Origin: Cladorhizidae sp. MBARI D1340-BT2
Lineage: Eukaryota > Porifera > Demospongiae > Poecilosclerida > Cladorhizidae
Reading direction: 5' to 3'
NCBI GenBank assembly: GCA_028752905.1
Contig: JAQNBH010000013.1
Coordinates: 22,255,477-22,319,476, forward strand
DNA: 64,000 bases
Positions 36,227 through 50,324 of this stretch are shown here, piece after piece (position 1 is the stretch's first letter; each line of letters opens with the position of its first letter). Under the pieces are notes generated by a model that worked only from the letters and a program-made list of their open reading frames with translations, was not told the DNA's origin and ran no database searches. The position numbers and the translations under genes are program-made.

Positions 36227-37134
36227 GTGAAGTGTGGATAATCTACGAAGCTAACATGTTTAGCATCAAGTAAGAGTACAATTCATAACTGCCCTAATTA
36301 ACAAGACCAAAGTCCCAGATTTTGTCAACTGATAGAGAAGGCCCTTATCTGCAACATGTCAACAGATTATCAATAAATGTAGTGGTTTTTCACTGGCAGG
36401 CCACCGCTTTGGCAACTGGAAAACGCCAGGAAATATCGCAAACCTTACCACTTCAAATCACCATAACTTGCTAATACTTAGAGTACTCAAACTTTTGGCA
36501 CGTACAAAAGACAGATAATTAGAAGGGCTATCTGGTGATATAAAAATTATCTTTTTTGGGTAAAGTGTAGAACAGTTATGAGCTTTACGGCAAAAAAACA
36601 AGATTTTTGGGGGGGAAATGAGAAACATATAGACCAAATTAGGGCAAATATCAAGATAGAGAACACATAATGAAACCTATCATTCGAATCATATCAAGTC
36701 CATTACAGTGAAGTATGCATAATAAATGGGTTTTTGGTATCAACAGAGAGCACAGAGAGAGACCTGTCTTAATAGCTATATATCAATGAAGTTTGGAGAA
36801 TCCATGAAGCTAACATATTTAGCATCAAGAGAGAGCAGAGAGAAACCTATCTTGTGATTCTATCAAGTCCATTACTGTGAAGTATGCAGAATATACGGAT
36901 GTTTGGTATCAAGAGAGAGAACAGAGAGAGGCCTACCTTTAGAGCTATATATCAAGTCTATTAATTGAAGTGTAGAGAATCTATGAAGCTAACATGTTTA
37001 GCACAAGATAGAGAACACTGAGAGATACCTATCTTGCAAGTCCATTACAGTGAAGTGTGCAGAATATATGGATGTTTGGCAAGAGAGAGCACTTAGAGAG
37101 TCCTATCTTAATAGCTATACATCAAGTCTATTCA
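36227..37134 (+). repeat. Unit 42, class M (908 bp)
   Basis: Beta core; CTATCTGGTG (CCGG to CTGG) and a 3-bp deletion in A3 giving TTTGGCAAGAG. Confidence 0.95.
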
Positions 37135-37702
37135 GTGAAGTGTGGATAATCTACGAAGCTAACATGTTTAGCATCAAGTAAGAGTACAATTCATAACTGC
37201 CCTAATTAACAAGACCAAAGTCCCAGATTTTGTCAACTGATAGAGAAGGCCCTTATCTGCAACATGTCAACAGATTATCAATAAATGTAGTGGTTTTTCA
37301 CTGGCAGGCCACCGCTTTGGCAACTGGAAAACGCCAGGAAATATCGCAAACCTTACCACTTCAAATCACCATAACTTGCTAATACTTAGAGTACTCAAAC
37401 TTTTGGCACGTAGAAAAGACAGATAATTAGAAGGGCTATCCGGTGATATAAAAATTATCTTTTTTGGGTAAAGTGTAGAACAGTTATGAGCTTTACGGCA
37501 AAAAAACAAGATTTTTTGGGGGAAAATGAGAAACATATAGACCAAATTAGGGCAAATATCAAGATAGAGAACACATAATGAAACCTATCATTCGAATCAT
37601 ATCAAGTCCATTACAGTGAAGTGTGCAGAATATATGGATGTTTGTATCAAGAGAGAGCACTTAGAGAGTCCTATCTTAATAGCTTTACATCAAGTCTATT
37701 CA
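37135..37702 (+). repeat. Unit 43, class S
   Basis: Beta core, GTAGAAAAG, six-T, five-G tract; similar to unit 40. Confidence 0.95.
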
Positions 37703-38797
37703 GTGAAGTGTGGATAATCTACGAAGCTAACATGTTTAGCATCAAGTAAGAGTACAATTCATAACTGCCCTAATTAACAAGAACATGTCCCAGATTTTGT
37801 CAACTGATAGAGAAGGCCCTTATCTGCAACATGTCAACAGATTATCAATAAATGTAGTGGTTTTTCACTGGCAGGCCACCGCTTTGGCAACTGGAAAACG
37901 CCAGGAAATATCGCAAACCTTACCACTTCAAATCACCATAACTTGCTAATACTTAGAGTACTCAAACTTTTGGCACATACAAAAGACAGATAATTAGAAG
38001 GGCTATCCGGTGATATAAAAATTATCTTTTTTGGGTAAAGTGTAGAACAGTTATGAGCTTTACGGCAAAAAAACAAGATTTTTTGGGGGGAAATGAGAAA
38101 CATATAGACCAAATTAGGGCAAATATCAAGATAGAGAACACATAATGAAACCTATCATTCGAATCATATCAAGTCCATTACAGTGAAGTTTGCAGAATAT
38201 TATGGATGTTTGATATCAACAGAGAGCACAGGGAGAGACCAATCTTAATAGATATATATCAAGTTTATTCAGTGAAGTGTGGAGAATCTATGAAGCTAAC
38301 CTGTCTAGCATCAAGATAGAGAACACATAGAGAAACCTATCATTCGAGTCATATCAAGTCCATTACAGTGAAGTATGCATAATAAATGTTTTTTTTGTAT
38401 CAACAGAGAGCACAGAGAGAGACCTGTCTTAATAGCTATATATCAATGAAGTTTGGAGAATCCATGAAGCTAACATATTTAGCATCAAGAGAGAGCAGAG
38501 AGAAACCTATCTTGTGATTCTATCAAGTCCATTACTGTGAAGTATGCAGAATATACGGATGTTTGGTATCAAGAGAGAGAACAGAGAGAGGCCTACCTTT
38601 AGAGCTATATATCAAGTCTATTAATTGAAGTGTAGAGAATCTATGAAGCTAACATGTTTAGCACAAGATAGAGAACACTGAGAGATACCTATCTTGCAAG
38701 TCCATTACAGTGAAGTGTGCAGAATATATGGATGTTTGGTATCAAGAGAGAGCACTTAGAGAGTCCTATCTTAATAGCTATACATCAACTCTATTCA
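37703..38797 (+). repeat. Unit 44, class L
   Basis: Alpha core with the private AAGAACATGTCCC; ends CAACTCTATTCA. Confidence 0.95.
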
Positions 38798-39365
38798 GTG
38801 AAGTGTGGATAATCTACGAAGCTAACATGTTTACCATCAAGTAAGAGTACAATTCATAACTGCCCTAATTAACAAGACCAAAGTCCCAGATTTTGTCAAC
38901 TGATAGAGAAGGCCCTTATCTGCAACATATCAACAGATTATCAATAAATGTAGTGGTTTTTCACTGGCAGGCCACCGCTTTGGCAACTGGAAAACGCCAG
39001 GAAATATCGCAAACCTTACCACTTCAAATCACCATAACTTGCTAATACTTAGAGTACTCAAATATTTGGCACGTACAAAAGACAGATAATTAGAAGGGCT
39101 ATCCAGTGATATAAAAATTATCATTTTTGGATAAAGTTTAGAAAAGTTATGAGCTTTACGGCAAAAAAACAAGATTTTTGGGGGGGAAATGAGAAACATA
39201 TAGACCAAATTAGGACAAATATCAAGATAGAGAACACATAATGAAACCTATCATTCGAATCATATCAAGTCCATTACAGTGAAGTGTGCAGAATATATGG
39301 ATGTTTGTATCAAGAGAGAGCACTTAGAGAGTCCTATGTTAATAGCTTTACATCAAGTCTATTCA
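38798..39365 (+). repeat. Unit 45, class S
   Basis: Copy of unit 31 with all five of its diagnostic changes. Confidence 0.95.
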
Positions 39366-40460
39366 GTGAAGTGTGGATAATCTACGAAGCTAACATGTTT
39401 AGCATCAAGTAAGAGTACAATTCATAACTGCCCTAATTAACAAGACCATGTCCCAGATTTTGTCAACTGATAGAGAAGGCCCTTATCTGCAACATGTCAA
39501 CAGATTATCAATAAATGTAGTGGTTTTTCACTGGCAGGCCACCGCTTTGGCAACTGGAAAACGCCAGGAAATATCGCAAACCTTACCACTTCAAATCACC
39601 ATAACTTGCTAATACTTAGAGTACTCAAACTTTTGGCACGTACAAAAGACAGATAATTAGAAGGGCTATCCGGTGATATAAAAATTATCTTTTTTGGGTA
39701 AAGTGTAGAACAGTTATGAGCTTTACGGCAAAAAAATTAGATTTTTTGGGGGAAAATGAGAAACATATAGACCAAATTAGGGAAAATATCAAGATAGAGA
39801 ACACATAATGAAACCTATAATTCGAATCATATCAAGTCCATTACAGTGAAGTTTGCAGAATATTATGGATGTTTGATATCAACAGAGAGCACAGGGAGAG
39901 ACCAATCTTAATAGATATATATCAAGTTTATTCAGTGAAGTGTGGAGAATCTATGAAGCTAACCTGTCTAGCATCAAGATAGAGAACACATAGAGAAACC
40001 TATCATTCGAGTCATATCAAGTCCATTACAGTGAAGTGTGCATAATAAATGGATTTTTGGTATCAACAGAGAGCACAGAGAGAGACCTGTCTTAATAGCT
40101 ATATATCAATGAAGTTTGGAGAATCCATGAAGCTAACATATTTAGCATCAAGAGAGAGCAGAGAGAAACCTATCTTGTGATTCTATCAAGTCCATTACTG
40201 TGAAGTATGCAGAATATACGGATGTTTGGTATCAAGAGAGAGAACAGAGAGAGGCCTACCTTTAGAGATATATATCAAGTCTATTAATTGAAGTGTAGAG
40301 AATCTATGAACCTAACATGTTTAGCTCAAGATAGAGAACATTGAGAGATACCTATCTTGCAAGTCCATTACAGTGAAGTGTGCAGAATATATGGATGTTT
40401 GGTATCAAGAGAGAGCACTTAGAGAGTCCTATCTTAATAGCTATACATCAAGTCTATTCA
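39366..40460 (+). repeat. Unit 46, class L, subtype x
   Basis: Copy of unit 32 with further changes TTAGGGAAAAT, TTTAGAGATATAT and ACATTGAGAG. Opens the run of twelve L units. Confidence 0.95.
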
Positions 40461-41556
40461 GTGAAGTGTGAATAATCTACGAAGCTAACATGTTTAGCAT
40501 CAAGTAAGAGTACAATTCATAACTGCCCTAATTAACAAGACCAAAGTCCCAGATTTTGTCAACTGATAGAGAAGGCCCTTATCTGCAACATATCAACAGA
40601 TTATCAATAAATGTAGTGGTTTTTCACTGGCAGGCCACCGCTTTGGCAACTGGAAAACGCCAGGAAATATCGCAAACCTTACCACTTCAAATCACCATAA
40701 CTTGCTAATACTTAGAGTACTCAAACTTTTGGAACGTACAAAAGACAGATAATTAGAAGGGCTATCCGGTGATATAAAAATTATCTTTTTTGGGTAAAGT
40801 GTAGAACAGTTATGAGCTTTACGGCAAAAAAACAAGATTTTTTGGGGGAAAATGAGAAACATATAGACCAAATTAGGGCAAATATCAAGATAGAGAACAC
40901 ATAATGAAACCTATCATTCGAATCATATCAAGTCCATTACAGTGAAGTTTGCAGAATATTATGGATGTTTGATATCAACAGAGAGCACAGGGAGAGACCA
41001 ATCTTAATAGATATATATCAAGTTTATTCAGTGAAGTGTGGAGAATCTATGAAGCTAACCTGTCTAGCATCAAGATAGAGAACACATAGAGAAACCTATC
41101 ATTCGAGTCATATCAAGTCCATTACAGTGAAGTATGCATAATAAATGTTTTTTTTGTATCAACAGAGAGCACAGAGAGAGACCTGTCTTAATAGCTATAT
41201 ATCAATGAAGTTTGGAGAATCCATGAAGCTAACATATTTAGCATCAAGAGAGAGCAGAGAGAAACCTATCTTGTGATTCCATCAAGTCCATTACTGTGAA
41301 GTATGCAGAATATACGGATGTTTGGTATCAAGAGAGAGAACAGAGAGAGGCCTACCTTTAGAGCTATATATCAAGTCTATTAATTGAAGTGTAGAGAATC
41401 TATGAAGCTAACATGTTTAGCACAAGATAGAGAACACTGAGAGATACCTATCTTGCAAGTCCATTACAGTGAAGTGTGCAGAATATATGGATGTTTGGTA
41501 TCAAGAGAGAGCACTTAGAGAGTCCTATCTTAATAGCTATACATCAACTCTATTCA
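40461..41556 (+). repeat. Unit 47, class L, subtype y
   Basis: GTGAATAATC opening, TTTTGGAACGTAC, CAAG tract, T-run in A1; private GTGATTCCATC in B2. Confidence 0.95.
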
Positions 41557-42652
41557 GTGAAGTGTGGATAATCTACGAAGCTAACATGTTTACCATCAAG
41601 TAAGAGTACAATTCATAACTGCCCTAATTAACAAGACCAAAGTCCCAGATTTTGTCAACTGATAGAGAAGGCCCTTATCTGCAACATATCAACAGATTAT
41701 CAATAAATGTAGTGGTTTTTCACTGGCAGGCCACCGCTTTGGCAACTGGAAAACGCCAGGAAATATCGCAAACCTTACCACTTCAAATCACCATAACTTG
41801 CTAATACTTAGAGTACTCAAAAATTTGGCACGTACAAAAGACAGATAATTAGAAGGGCTATCCGGTGATATAAAAATTATCTTTTTTGGGTAAAGTGTAG
41901 AACAGTTATGAGCTTTACGGCAAAAAAATTAGATTTTTTGGGGGGAAATGAGAAACATATAGACCAAATTAGGGCAAATATCAAGATAGAGAACACATAA
42001 TGAAACCTATAATTCGAATCATATCAAGTCCATTACAGTGAAGTTTGCAGAATATTATGGATGTTTGATATCAACAGAGAGCACAGGGAGAGACCAATCT
42101 TAATAGATATATATCAAGTTTATTCAGTGAAGTGTGGAGAATCTATGAAGCTAACCTGTCTAGCATCAAGATAGAGAACACATAGAGAAACCTATCATTC
42201 GAGTCATATCAAGTCCATTACAGTGAAGTGTGCATAATAAATGGATTTTTGGTATCAACAGAGAGCACAGAGAGAGACCTGTCTTAATAGCTATATATCA
42301 ATGAAGTTTGGAGAATCCATGAAGCTAACATATTTAGCATCAAGAGAGAGCAGAGAGAAACCTATCTTGTGATTCTATCAAGTCCATTACTGTGAAGTAT
42401 GCAGAATATACGGATGTTTGGTATCAAGAGAGAGAACAGAGAGAGGCCTACCTTTAGAGCTATATATCAAGTCTATTAATTGAAGTGTAGAGAATCTATG
42501 AACCTAACATGTTTAGCTCAAGATAGAGAACATTGAGAGATACCTATCTTGCAAGTCCATTACAGTGAAGTGTGCAGAATATATGGATGTTTGGTATCAA
42601 GAGAGAGCACTTAGAGAGTCCTATCTTAATAGCTATACATCAAGTCTATTCA
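41557..42652 (+). repeat. Unit 48, class L, subtype x
   Basis: GTTTACCATC, CAAAAATTTGG, TTAG tract, GAACCTAAC, ACATTGAGAG. Confidence 0.95.
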
Positions 42653-43748
42653 GTGAAGTGTGAATAATCTACGAAGCTAACATGTTTAGCATCAAGTAAG
42701 AGTACAATTCATAACTGCCCTAATTAACAAGACCAAAGTCCCAGATTTTGTCAACTGATAGAGAAGGCCCTTATCTGCAACATATCAACAGATTATCAAT
42801 AAATGTAGTGGTTTTTCACTGGCAGGCCACCGCTTTGGCAACTGGAAAACGCCAGGAAATATCGCAAACCTTACCACTTCAAATCACCATAACTTGCTAA
42901 TACTTAGAGTACTCAAACTTTTGGTACGTACAAAAGACAGATAATTAGAAGGGCTATCCGGTGATATAAAAATTATCTTTTTTGGGTAAAGTGTAGAACA
43001 GTTATGAGCTTTACGGCAAAAAAACAAGATTTTTTGGGGGAAAATGAGAAACATATAGACCAAATTAGGGCAAATATCAAGATAGAGAACACATAATGAA
43101 ACCTATCATTCGAATCATATCAAGTCCATTACAGTGAAGTTTGCAGAATATTATGGATGTTTGATATCAACAGAGAGCACAGGGAGAGACCAATCTTAAT
43201 AGATATATATCAAGTTTATTCAGTGAAGTGTGGAGAATCTATGAAGCTAACCTGTCTAGCATCAAGATAGAGAACACATAGAGAAACCTATCATTCGAGT
43301 CATATCAAGTCCATTACAGTGAAGTATGCATAATAAATGTTTTTTTTGTATCAACAGAGAGCACAGAGAGAGACCTGTCTTAATAGCTATATATCAATGA
43401 AGTTTGGAGAATCCATGAAGCTAACATATTTAGCATCAAGAGAGAGCAGAGAGAAACCTATCTTGTGATTCTATCAAGTCCATTACTCTGAAGTATGCAG
43501 AATATACGGATGTTTGGTATCAAGAGAGAGAACAGAGAGAGGCCTACCTTTAGAGCTATATATCAAGTCTATTAATTGAAGTGTAGAGAATCTATGAAGC
43601 TAACATGTTTAGCACAAGATAGAGAACACTGAGAGATACCTATCTTGCAAGTCCATTACAGTGAAGTGTGCAGAATATATGGATGTTTGGTATCAAGAGA
43701 GAGCACTTAGAGAGTCCTATCTTAATAGCTATACATCAACTCTATTCA
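42653..43748 (+). repeat. Unit 49, class L, subtype y
   Basis: GTGAATAATC opening, TTTTGGTACGTAC; private CATTACTCTGAAG at the B2/A2 border. Confidence 0.95.
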
Positions 43749-44844
43749 GTGAAGTGTGGATAATCTACGAAGCTAACATGTTTACCATCAAGTAAGAGTA
43801 CAATTCATAACTGCCCTAATTAACAAGACCAAAGTCCCAGATTTTGTCAACTGATAGAGAAGGCCCTTATCTGCAACATATCAACAGATTATCAATAAAT
43901 GTAGTGGTTTTTCACTGGCAGGCCACCGCTTTGGCAACTGGAAAACGCCAGGAAATATCGCAAACCTTACCACTTCAAATCACCATAACTTGCTAATACT
44001 TAGAGTACTCAAAAATTTGGCACGTACAAAAGACAGATAATTAGAAGGGCTATCCGGTGATATAAAAATTATCTTTTTTGGGTAAAGTGTAGAACAGTTA
44101 TGAGCTTTACGGCAAAAAAATTAGATTTTTTGGGGGGAAATGAGAAACATATAGACCAAATTAGGGCAAATATCAAGATAGAGAACACATAATGAAACCT
44201 ATAATTCGAATCATATCAAGTCCATTACAGTGAAGTTTGCAGAATATTATGGATGTTTGATATCAACAGAGAGCACAGGGAGAGACCAATCTTAATAGAT
44301 ATATATCAAGTTTATTCAGTGAAGTGTGGAGAATCTATGAAGCTAACCTGTCTAGCATCAAGATAGAGAACACATAGAGAAACCTATCATTCGAGTCATA
44401 TCAAGTCCATTACAGTGAAGTGTGCATAATAAATGGATTTTTGGTATCAACAGAGAGCACAGAGAGAGACCTGTCTTAATAGCTATATATCAATGAAGTT
44501 TGGAGAATCCATGAAGCTAACATATTTAGCATCAAGAGAGAGCAGAGAGAAACCTATCTTGTGATTCTATCAAGTCCATTACTGTGAAGTATGCAGAATA
44601 TACGGATGTTTGGTATCAAGAGAGAGAACAGAGAGAGGCCTACCTTTAGAGCTATATATCAAGTCTATTAATTGAAGTGTAGAGAATCTATGAAGCTAAC
44701 ATGTTTAGCACAAGATAGAGAACACTGAGAGATACCTATCTTGCAAGTCCATTACAGTGAAGTGTGCAGAATATATGGATGTTTGGTATCAAGAGAGAGC
44801 ACTTAGAGAGTCCTATCTTAATAGCTATACATCAACTCTATTCA
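43749..44844 (+). repeat. Unit 50, class L, x with y-type end
   Basis: X markers through A1 (TTAG, CTATAATTCG, GGATTTTTGG) but GAAGCTAAC in B3 and CAACTCTATTCA at the end, which are y markers. Exchange lies between A1 and B3. Confidence 0.93.
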
Positions 44845-45940
44845 GTGAAGTGTGGATAATCTACGAAGCTAACATGTTTACCATCAAGTAAGAGTACAAT
44901 TCATAACTGCCCTAATTAACAAGACCAAAGTCCCAGATTTTGTCAACTGATAGAGAAGGCCCTTATCTGCAACATATCAACAGATTATCAATAAATGTAG
45001 TGGTTTTTCACTGGCAGGCCACCGCTTTGGCAACTGGAAAACGCCAGGAAATATCGCAAACCTTACCACTTCAAATCACCATAACTTGCTAATACTTAGA
45101 GTACTCAAACTTTTGGAACGTACAAAAGACAGATAATTAGAAGGGCTATCCGGTGATATAAAAATTATCTTTTTTGGGTAAAGTGTAGAACAGTTATGAG
45201 CTTTACGGCAAAAAAACAAGATTTTTTGGGGGAAAATGAGAAACATATAGACCAAATTAGGGCAAATATCAAGATAGAGAACACATAATGAAACCTATCA
45301 TTCGAATCATATCAAGTCCATTACAGTGAAGTTTGCAGAATATTATGGATGTTTGATATCAACAGAGAGCACAGGGAGAGACCAATCTTAATAGATATAT
45401 ATCAAGTTTATTCAGTGAAGTGTGGAGAATCTATGAAGCTAACCTGTCTAGCATCAAGATAGAGAACACATAGAGAAACCTATCATTCGAGTCATATCAA
45501 GTCCATTACAGTGAAGTATGCATAATAAATGTTTTTTTTGTATCAACAGAGAGCACAGAGAGAGACCTGTCTTAATAGCTATATATCAATGAAGTTTGGA
45601 GAATCCATGAAGCTAACATATTTAGCATCAAGAGAGAGCAGAGAGAAACCTATCTTGTGATTCTATCAAGTCCATTACTGTGAAGTATGCAGAATATACG
45701 GATGTTTGGTATCAAGAGAGAGAACAGAGAGAGGCCTACCTTTAGAGCTATATATCAAGTCTATTAATTGAAGTGTAGAGAATCTATGAAGCTAACATGT
45801 TTAGCACAAGATAGAGAACACTGAGAGATACCTATCTTGCAAGTCCATTACAGTGAAGTGTGCAGAATATATGGATGTTTGGTATCAAGAGAGAGCACTT
45901 AGAGAGTCCTATCTTAATAGCTATACATCAACTCTATTCA
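44845..45940 (+). repeat. Unit 51, class L, subtype y
   Basis: GTTTACCATC with TTTTGGAACGTAC; first member of a 4384-bp repeat continued at unit 55. Confidence 0.95.
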
Positions 45941-47036
45941 GTGAAGTGTGGATAATCTACGAAGCTAACATGTTTACCATCAAGTAAGAGTACAATTCAT
46001 AACTGCCCTAATTAACAAGACCAAAGTCCCAGATTTTGTCAACTGATAGAGAAGGCCCTTATCTGCAACATATCAACAGATTATCAATAAATGTAGTGGT
46101 TTTTCACTGGCAGGCCACCGCTTTGGCAACTGGAAAACGCCAGGAAATATCGCAAACCTTACCATTTCAAATCACCATAACTTGCTAATACTTAGAGTAC
46201 TCAAAAATTTGGCACGTACAAAAGACAGATAATTAGAAGGGCTATCCGGTGATATAAAAATTATCTTTTTTGGGTAAAGTGTAGAACAGTTATGAGCTTT
46301 ACGGCAAAAAAAATAGATTTTTTGGGGGGAAATGAGAAACATATAGACCAAATTAGGGCAAATATCAAGATAGAGAACACATAATGAAACCTATAATTCG
46401 AATCATATCAAGTCCATTACAGTGAAGTTTGCAGAATATTATGGATGTTTGATATCAACAGAGAGCACAGGGAGAGACCAATCTTAATAGATATATATCA
46501 AGTTTATTCAGTGAAGTGTGGAGAATCTATGAAGCTAACCTGTCTAGCATCAAGATAGAGAACACATAGAGAAACCTATCATTCGAGTCATATCAAGTCC
46601 ATTACAGTGAAGTGTGCATAATAAATGGATTTTTGGTATCAACAGAGAGCACAGAGAGAGACCTGTCTTAATAGCTATATATCAATGAAGTTTGGAGAAT
46701 CCATGAAGCTAACATATTTAGCATCAAGAGAGAGCAGAGAGAAACCTATCTTGTGATTCTATCAAGTCCATTACTGTGAAGTATGCAGAATATACGGATG
46801 TTTGGTATCAAGAGAGAGAACAGAGAGAGGCCTACCTTTAGAGCTATATATCAAGTCTATTAATTGAAGTGTAGAGAATCTATGAACCTAACATGTTTAG
46901 CTCAAGATAGAGAACATTGAGAGATACCTATCTTGCAAGTCCATTACAGTGAAGTGTGCAGAATATATGGATGTTTGGTATCAAGAGAGAGCACTTAGAG
47001 AGTCCTATCTTAATAGCTATACATCAAGTCTATTCA
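45941..47036 (+). repeat. Unit 52, class L, subtype x
   Basis: Marked by TTACCATTTCAAATC and an ATAG tract, both shared only with unit 56. Confidence 0.95.
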
Positions 47037-48132
47037 GTGAAGTGTGAATAATCTACGAAGCTAACATGTTTAGCATCAAGTAAGAGTACAATTCATAACT
47101 GCCCTAATTAACAAGACCAAAGTCCCAGATTTTGTCAACTGATAGAGAAGGCCCTTATCTGCAACATATCAACAGATTATCAATAAATGTAGTGGTTTTT
47201 CACTGGCAGGCCACCGCTTTGGCAACTGGAAAACGCCAGGAAATATCGCAAACCTTACCACTTCAAATCACCATAACTTGCTAATACTTAGAGTACTCAA
47301 ACTTTTGGTACGTACAAAAGACAGATAATTAGAAGGGCTATCCGGTGATATAAAAATTATCTTTTTTGGGTAAAGTGTAGAACAGTTATGAGCTTTACGG
47401 CAAAAAAATTAGATTTTTTGGGGGGAAATGAGAAACATATAGACCAAATTAGGGCAAATATCAAGATAGAGAACACATAATGAAACCTATAATTCGAATC
47501 ATATCAAGTCCATTACAGTGAAGTTTGCAGAATATTATGGATGTTTGATATCAACAGAGAGCACAGGGAGAGACCAATCTTAATAGATATATATCAAGTT
47601 TATTCAGTGAAGTGTGGAGAATCTATGAAGCTAACCTGTCTAGCATCAAGATAGAGAACACATAGAGAAACCTATCATTCGAGTCATATCAAGTCCATTA
47701 CAGTGAAGTGTGCATAATAAATGGATTTTTGGTATCAACAGAGAGCACAGAGAGAGACCTGTCTTAATAGCTATATATCAATGAAGTTTGGAGAATCCAT
47801 GAAGCTAACATATTTAGCATCAAGAGAGAGCAGAGAGAAACCTATCTTGTGATTCTATCAAGTCCATTACTGTGAAGTATGCAGAATATACGGATGTTTG
47901 GTATCAAGAGAGAGAACAGAGAGAGGCCTACCTTTAGAGCTATATATCAAGTCTATTAATTGAAGTGTAGAGAATCTATGAACCTAACATGTTTAGCTCA
48001 AGATAGAGAACATTGAGAGATACCTATCTTGCAAGTCCATTACAGTGAAGTGTGCAGAATATATGGATGTTTGGTATCAAGAGAGAGCACTTAGAGAGTC
48101 CTATCTTAATAGCTATACATCAAGTCTATTCA
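47037..48132 (+). repeat. Unit 53, class L, y head and x tail
   Basis: Has TTTTGGTACGTAC like y units, then TTAG tract, CTATAATTCG and GAACCTAAC like x units. The switch lies between about 47310 and 47407. Confidence 0.93.
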
Positions 48133-49228
48133 GTGAAGTGTGAATAATCTACGAAGCTAACATGTTTAGCATCAAGTAAGAGTACAATTCATAACTGCCC
48201 TAATTAACAAGACCAAAGTCCCAGATTTTGTCAACTGATAGAGAAGGCCCTTATCTGCAACATATCAACAGATTATCAATAAATGTAGTGGTTTTTCACT
48301 GGCAGGCCACCGCTTTGGCAACTGGAAAACGCCAGGAAATATCGCAAACCTTACCACTTCAAATCACCATAACTTGCTAATACTTAGAGTACTCAAACTT
48401 TTGGTACGTACAAAAGACAGATAATTAGAAGGGCTATCCGGTGATATAAAAATTATCTTTTTTGGGTAAAGTGTAGAACAGTTATGAGCTTTACGGCAAA
48501 AAAACAAGATTTTTTGGGGGAAAATGAGAAACATATAGACCAAATTAGGGCAAATATCAAGATAGAGAACACATAATGAAACCTATCATTCGAATCATAT
48601 CAAGTCCATTACAGTGAAGTTTGCAGAATATTATGGATGTTTGATATCAACAGAGAGCACAGGGAGAGACCAATCTTAATAGATATATATCAAGTTTATT
48701 CAGTGAAGTGTGGAGAATCTATGAAGCTAACCTGTCTAGCATCAAGATAGAGAACACATAGAGAAACCTATCATTCGAGTCATATCAAGTCCATTACAGT
48801 GAAGTATGCATAATAAATGTTTTTTTTGTATCAACAGAGAGCACAGAGAGAGACCTGTCTTAATAGCTATATATCAATGAAGTTTGGAGAATCCATGAAG
48901 CTAACATATTTAGCATCAAGAGAGAGCAGAGAGAAACCTATCTTGTGATTCTATCAAGTCCATTACTGTGAAGTATGCAGAATATACGGATGTTTGGTAT
49001 CAAGAGAGAGAACAGAGAGAGGCCTACCTTTAGAGCTATATATCAAGTCTATTAATTGAAGTGTAGAGAATCTATGAAGCTAACATGTTTAGCACAAGAT
49101 AGAGAACACTGAGAGATACCTATCTTGCAAGTCCATTACAGTGAAGTGTGCAGAATATATGGATGTTTGGTATCAAGAGAGAGCACTTAGAGAGTCCTAT
49201 CTTAATAGCTATACATCAACTCTATTCA
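48133..49228 (+). repeat. Unit 54, class L, subtype y
   Basis: GTGAATAATC, TTTTGGTACGTAC, CAAG tract, T-run in A1. Confidence 0.95.
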
Positions 49229-50324
49229 GTGAAGTGTGGATAATCTACGAAGCTAACATGTTTACCATCAAGTAAGAGTACAATTCATAACTGCCCTAAT
49301 TAACAAGACCAAAGTCCCAGATTTTGTCAACTGATAGAGAAGGCCCTTATCTGCAACATATCAACAGATTATCAATAAATGTAGTGGTTTTTCACTGGCA
49401 GGCCACCGCTTTGGCAACTGGAAAACGCCAGGAAATATCGCAAACCTTACCACTTCAAATCACCATAACTTGCTAATACTTAGAGTACTCAAACTTTTGG
49501 AACGTACAAAAGACAGATAATTAGAAGGGCTATCCGGTGATATAAAAATTATCTTTTTTGGGTAAAGTGTAGAACAGTTATGAGCTTTACGGCAAAAAAA
49601 CAAGATTTTTTGGGGGAAAATGAGAAACATATAGACCAAATTAGGGCAAATATCAAGATAGAGAACACATAATGAAACCTATCATTCGAATCATATCAAG
49701 TCCATTACAGTGAAGTTTGCAGAATATTATGGATGTTTGATATCAACAGAGAGCACAGGGAGAGACCAATCTTAATAGATATATATCAAGTTTATTCAGT
49801 GAAGTGTGGAGAATCTATGAAGCTAACCTGTCTAGCATCAAGATAGAGAACACATAGAGAAACCTATCATTCGAGTCATATCAAGTCCATTACAGTGAAG
49901 TATGCATAATAAATGTTTTTTTTGTATCAACAGAGAGCACAGAGAGAGACCTGTCTTAATAGCTATATATCAATGAAGTTTGGAGAATCCATGAAGCTAA
50001 CATATTTAGCATCAAGAGAGAGCAGAGAGAAACCTATCTTGTGATTCTATCAAGTCCATTACTGTGAAGTATGCAGAATATACGGATGTTTGGTATCAAG
50101 AGAGAGAACAGAGAGAGGCCTACCTTTAGAGCTATATATCAAGTCTATTAATTGAAGTGTAGAGAATCTATGAAGCTAACATGTTTAGCACAAGATAGAG
50201 AACACTGAGAGATACCTATCTTGCAAGTCCATTACAGTGAAGTGTGCAGAATATATGGATGTTTGGTATCAAGAGAGAGCACTTAGAGAGTCCTATCTTA
50301 ATAGCTATACATCAACTCTATTCA
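49229..50324 (+). repeat. Unit 55, class L, subtype y
   Basis: GTTTACCATC, TTTTGGAACGTAC; counterpart of unit 51 at +4384 bp. Confidence 0.95.

Larger units (their letters stand above)
29971..37702 (+). repeat. Array zone 4: M and S units
   Basis: Units 34-43 in the order M-S-M-S-M-M-S-M-M-S. No L unit occurs here. Confidence 0.9.
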
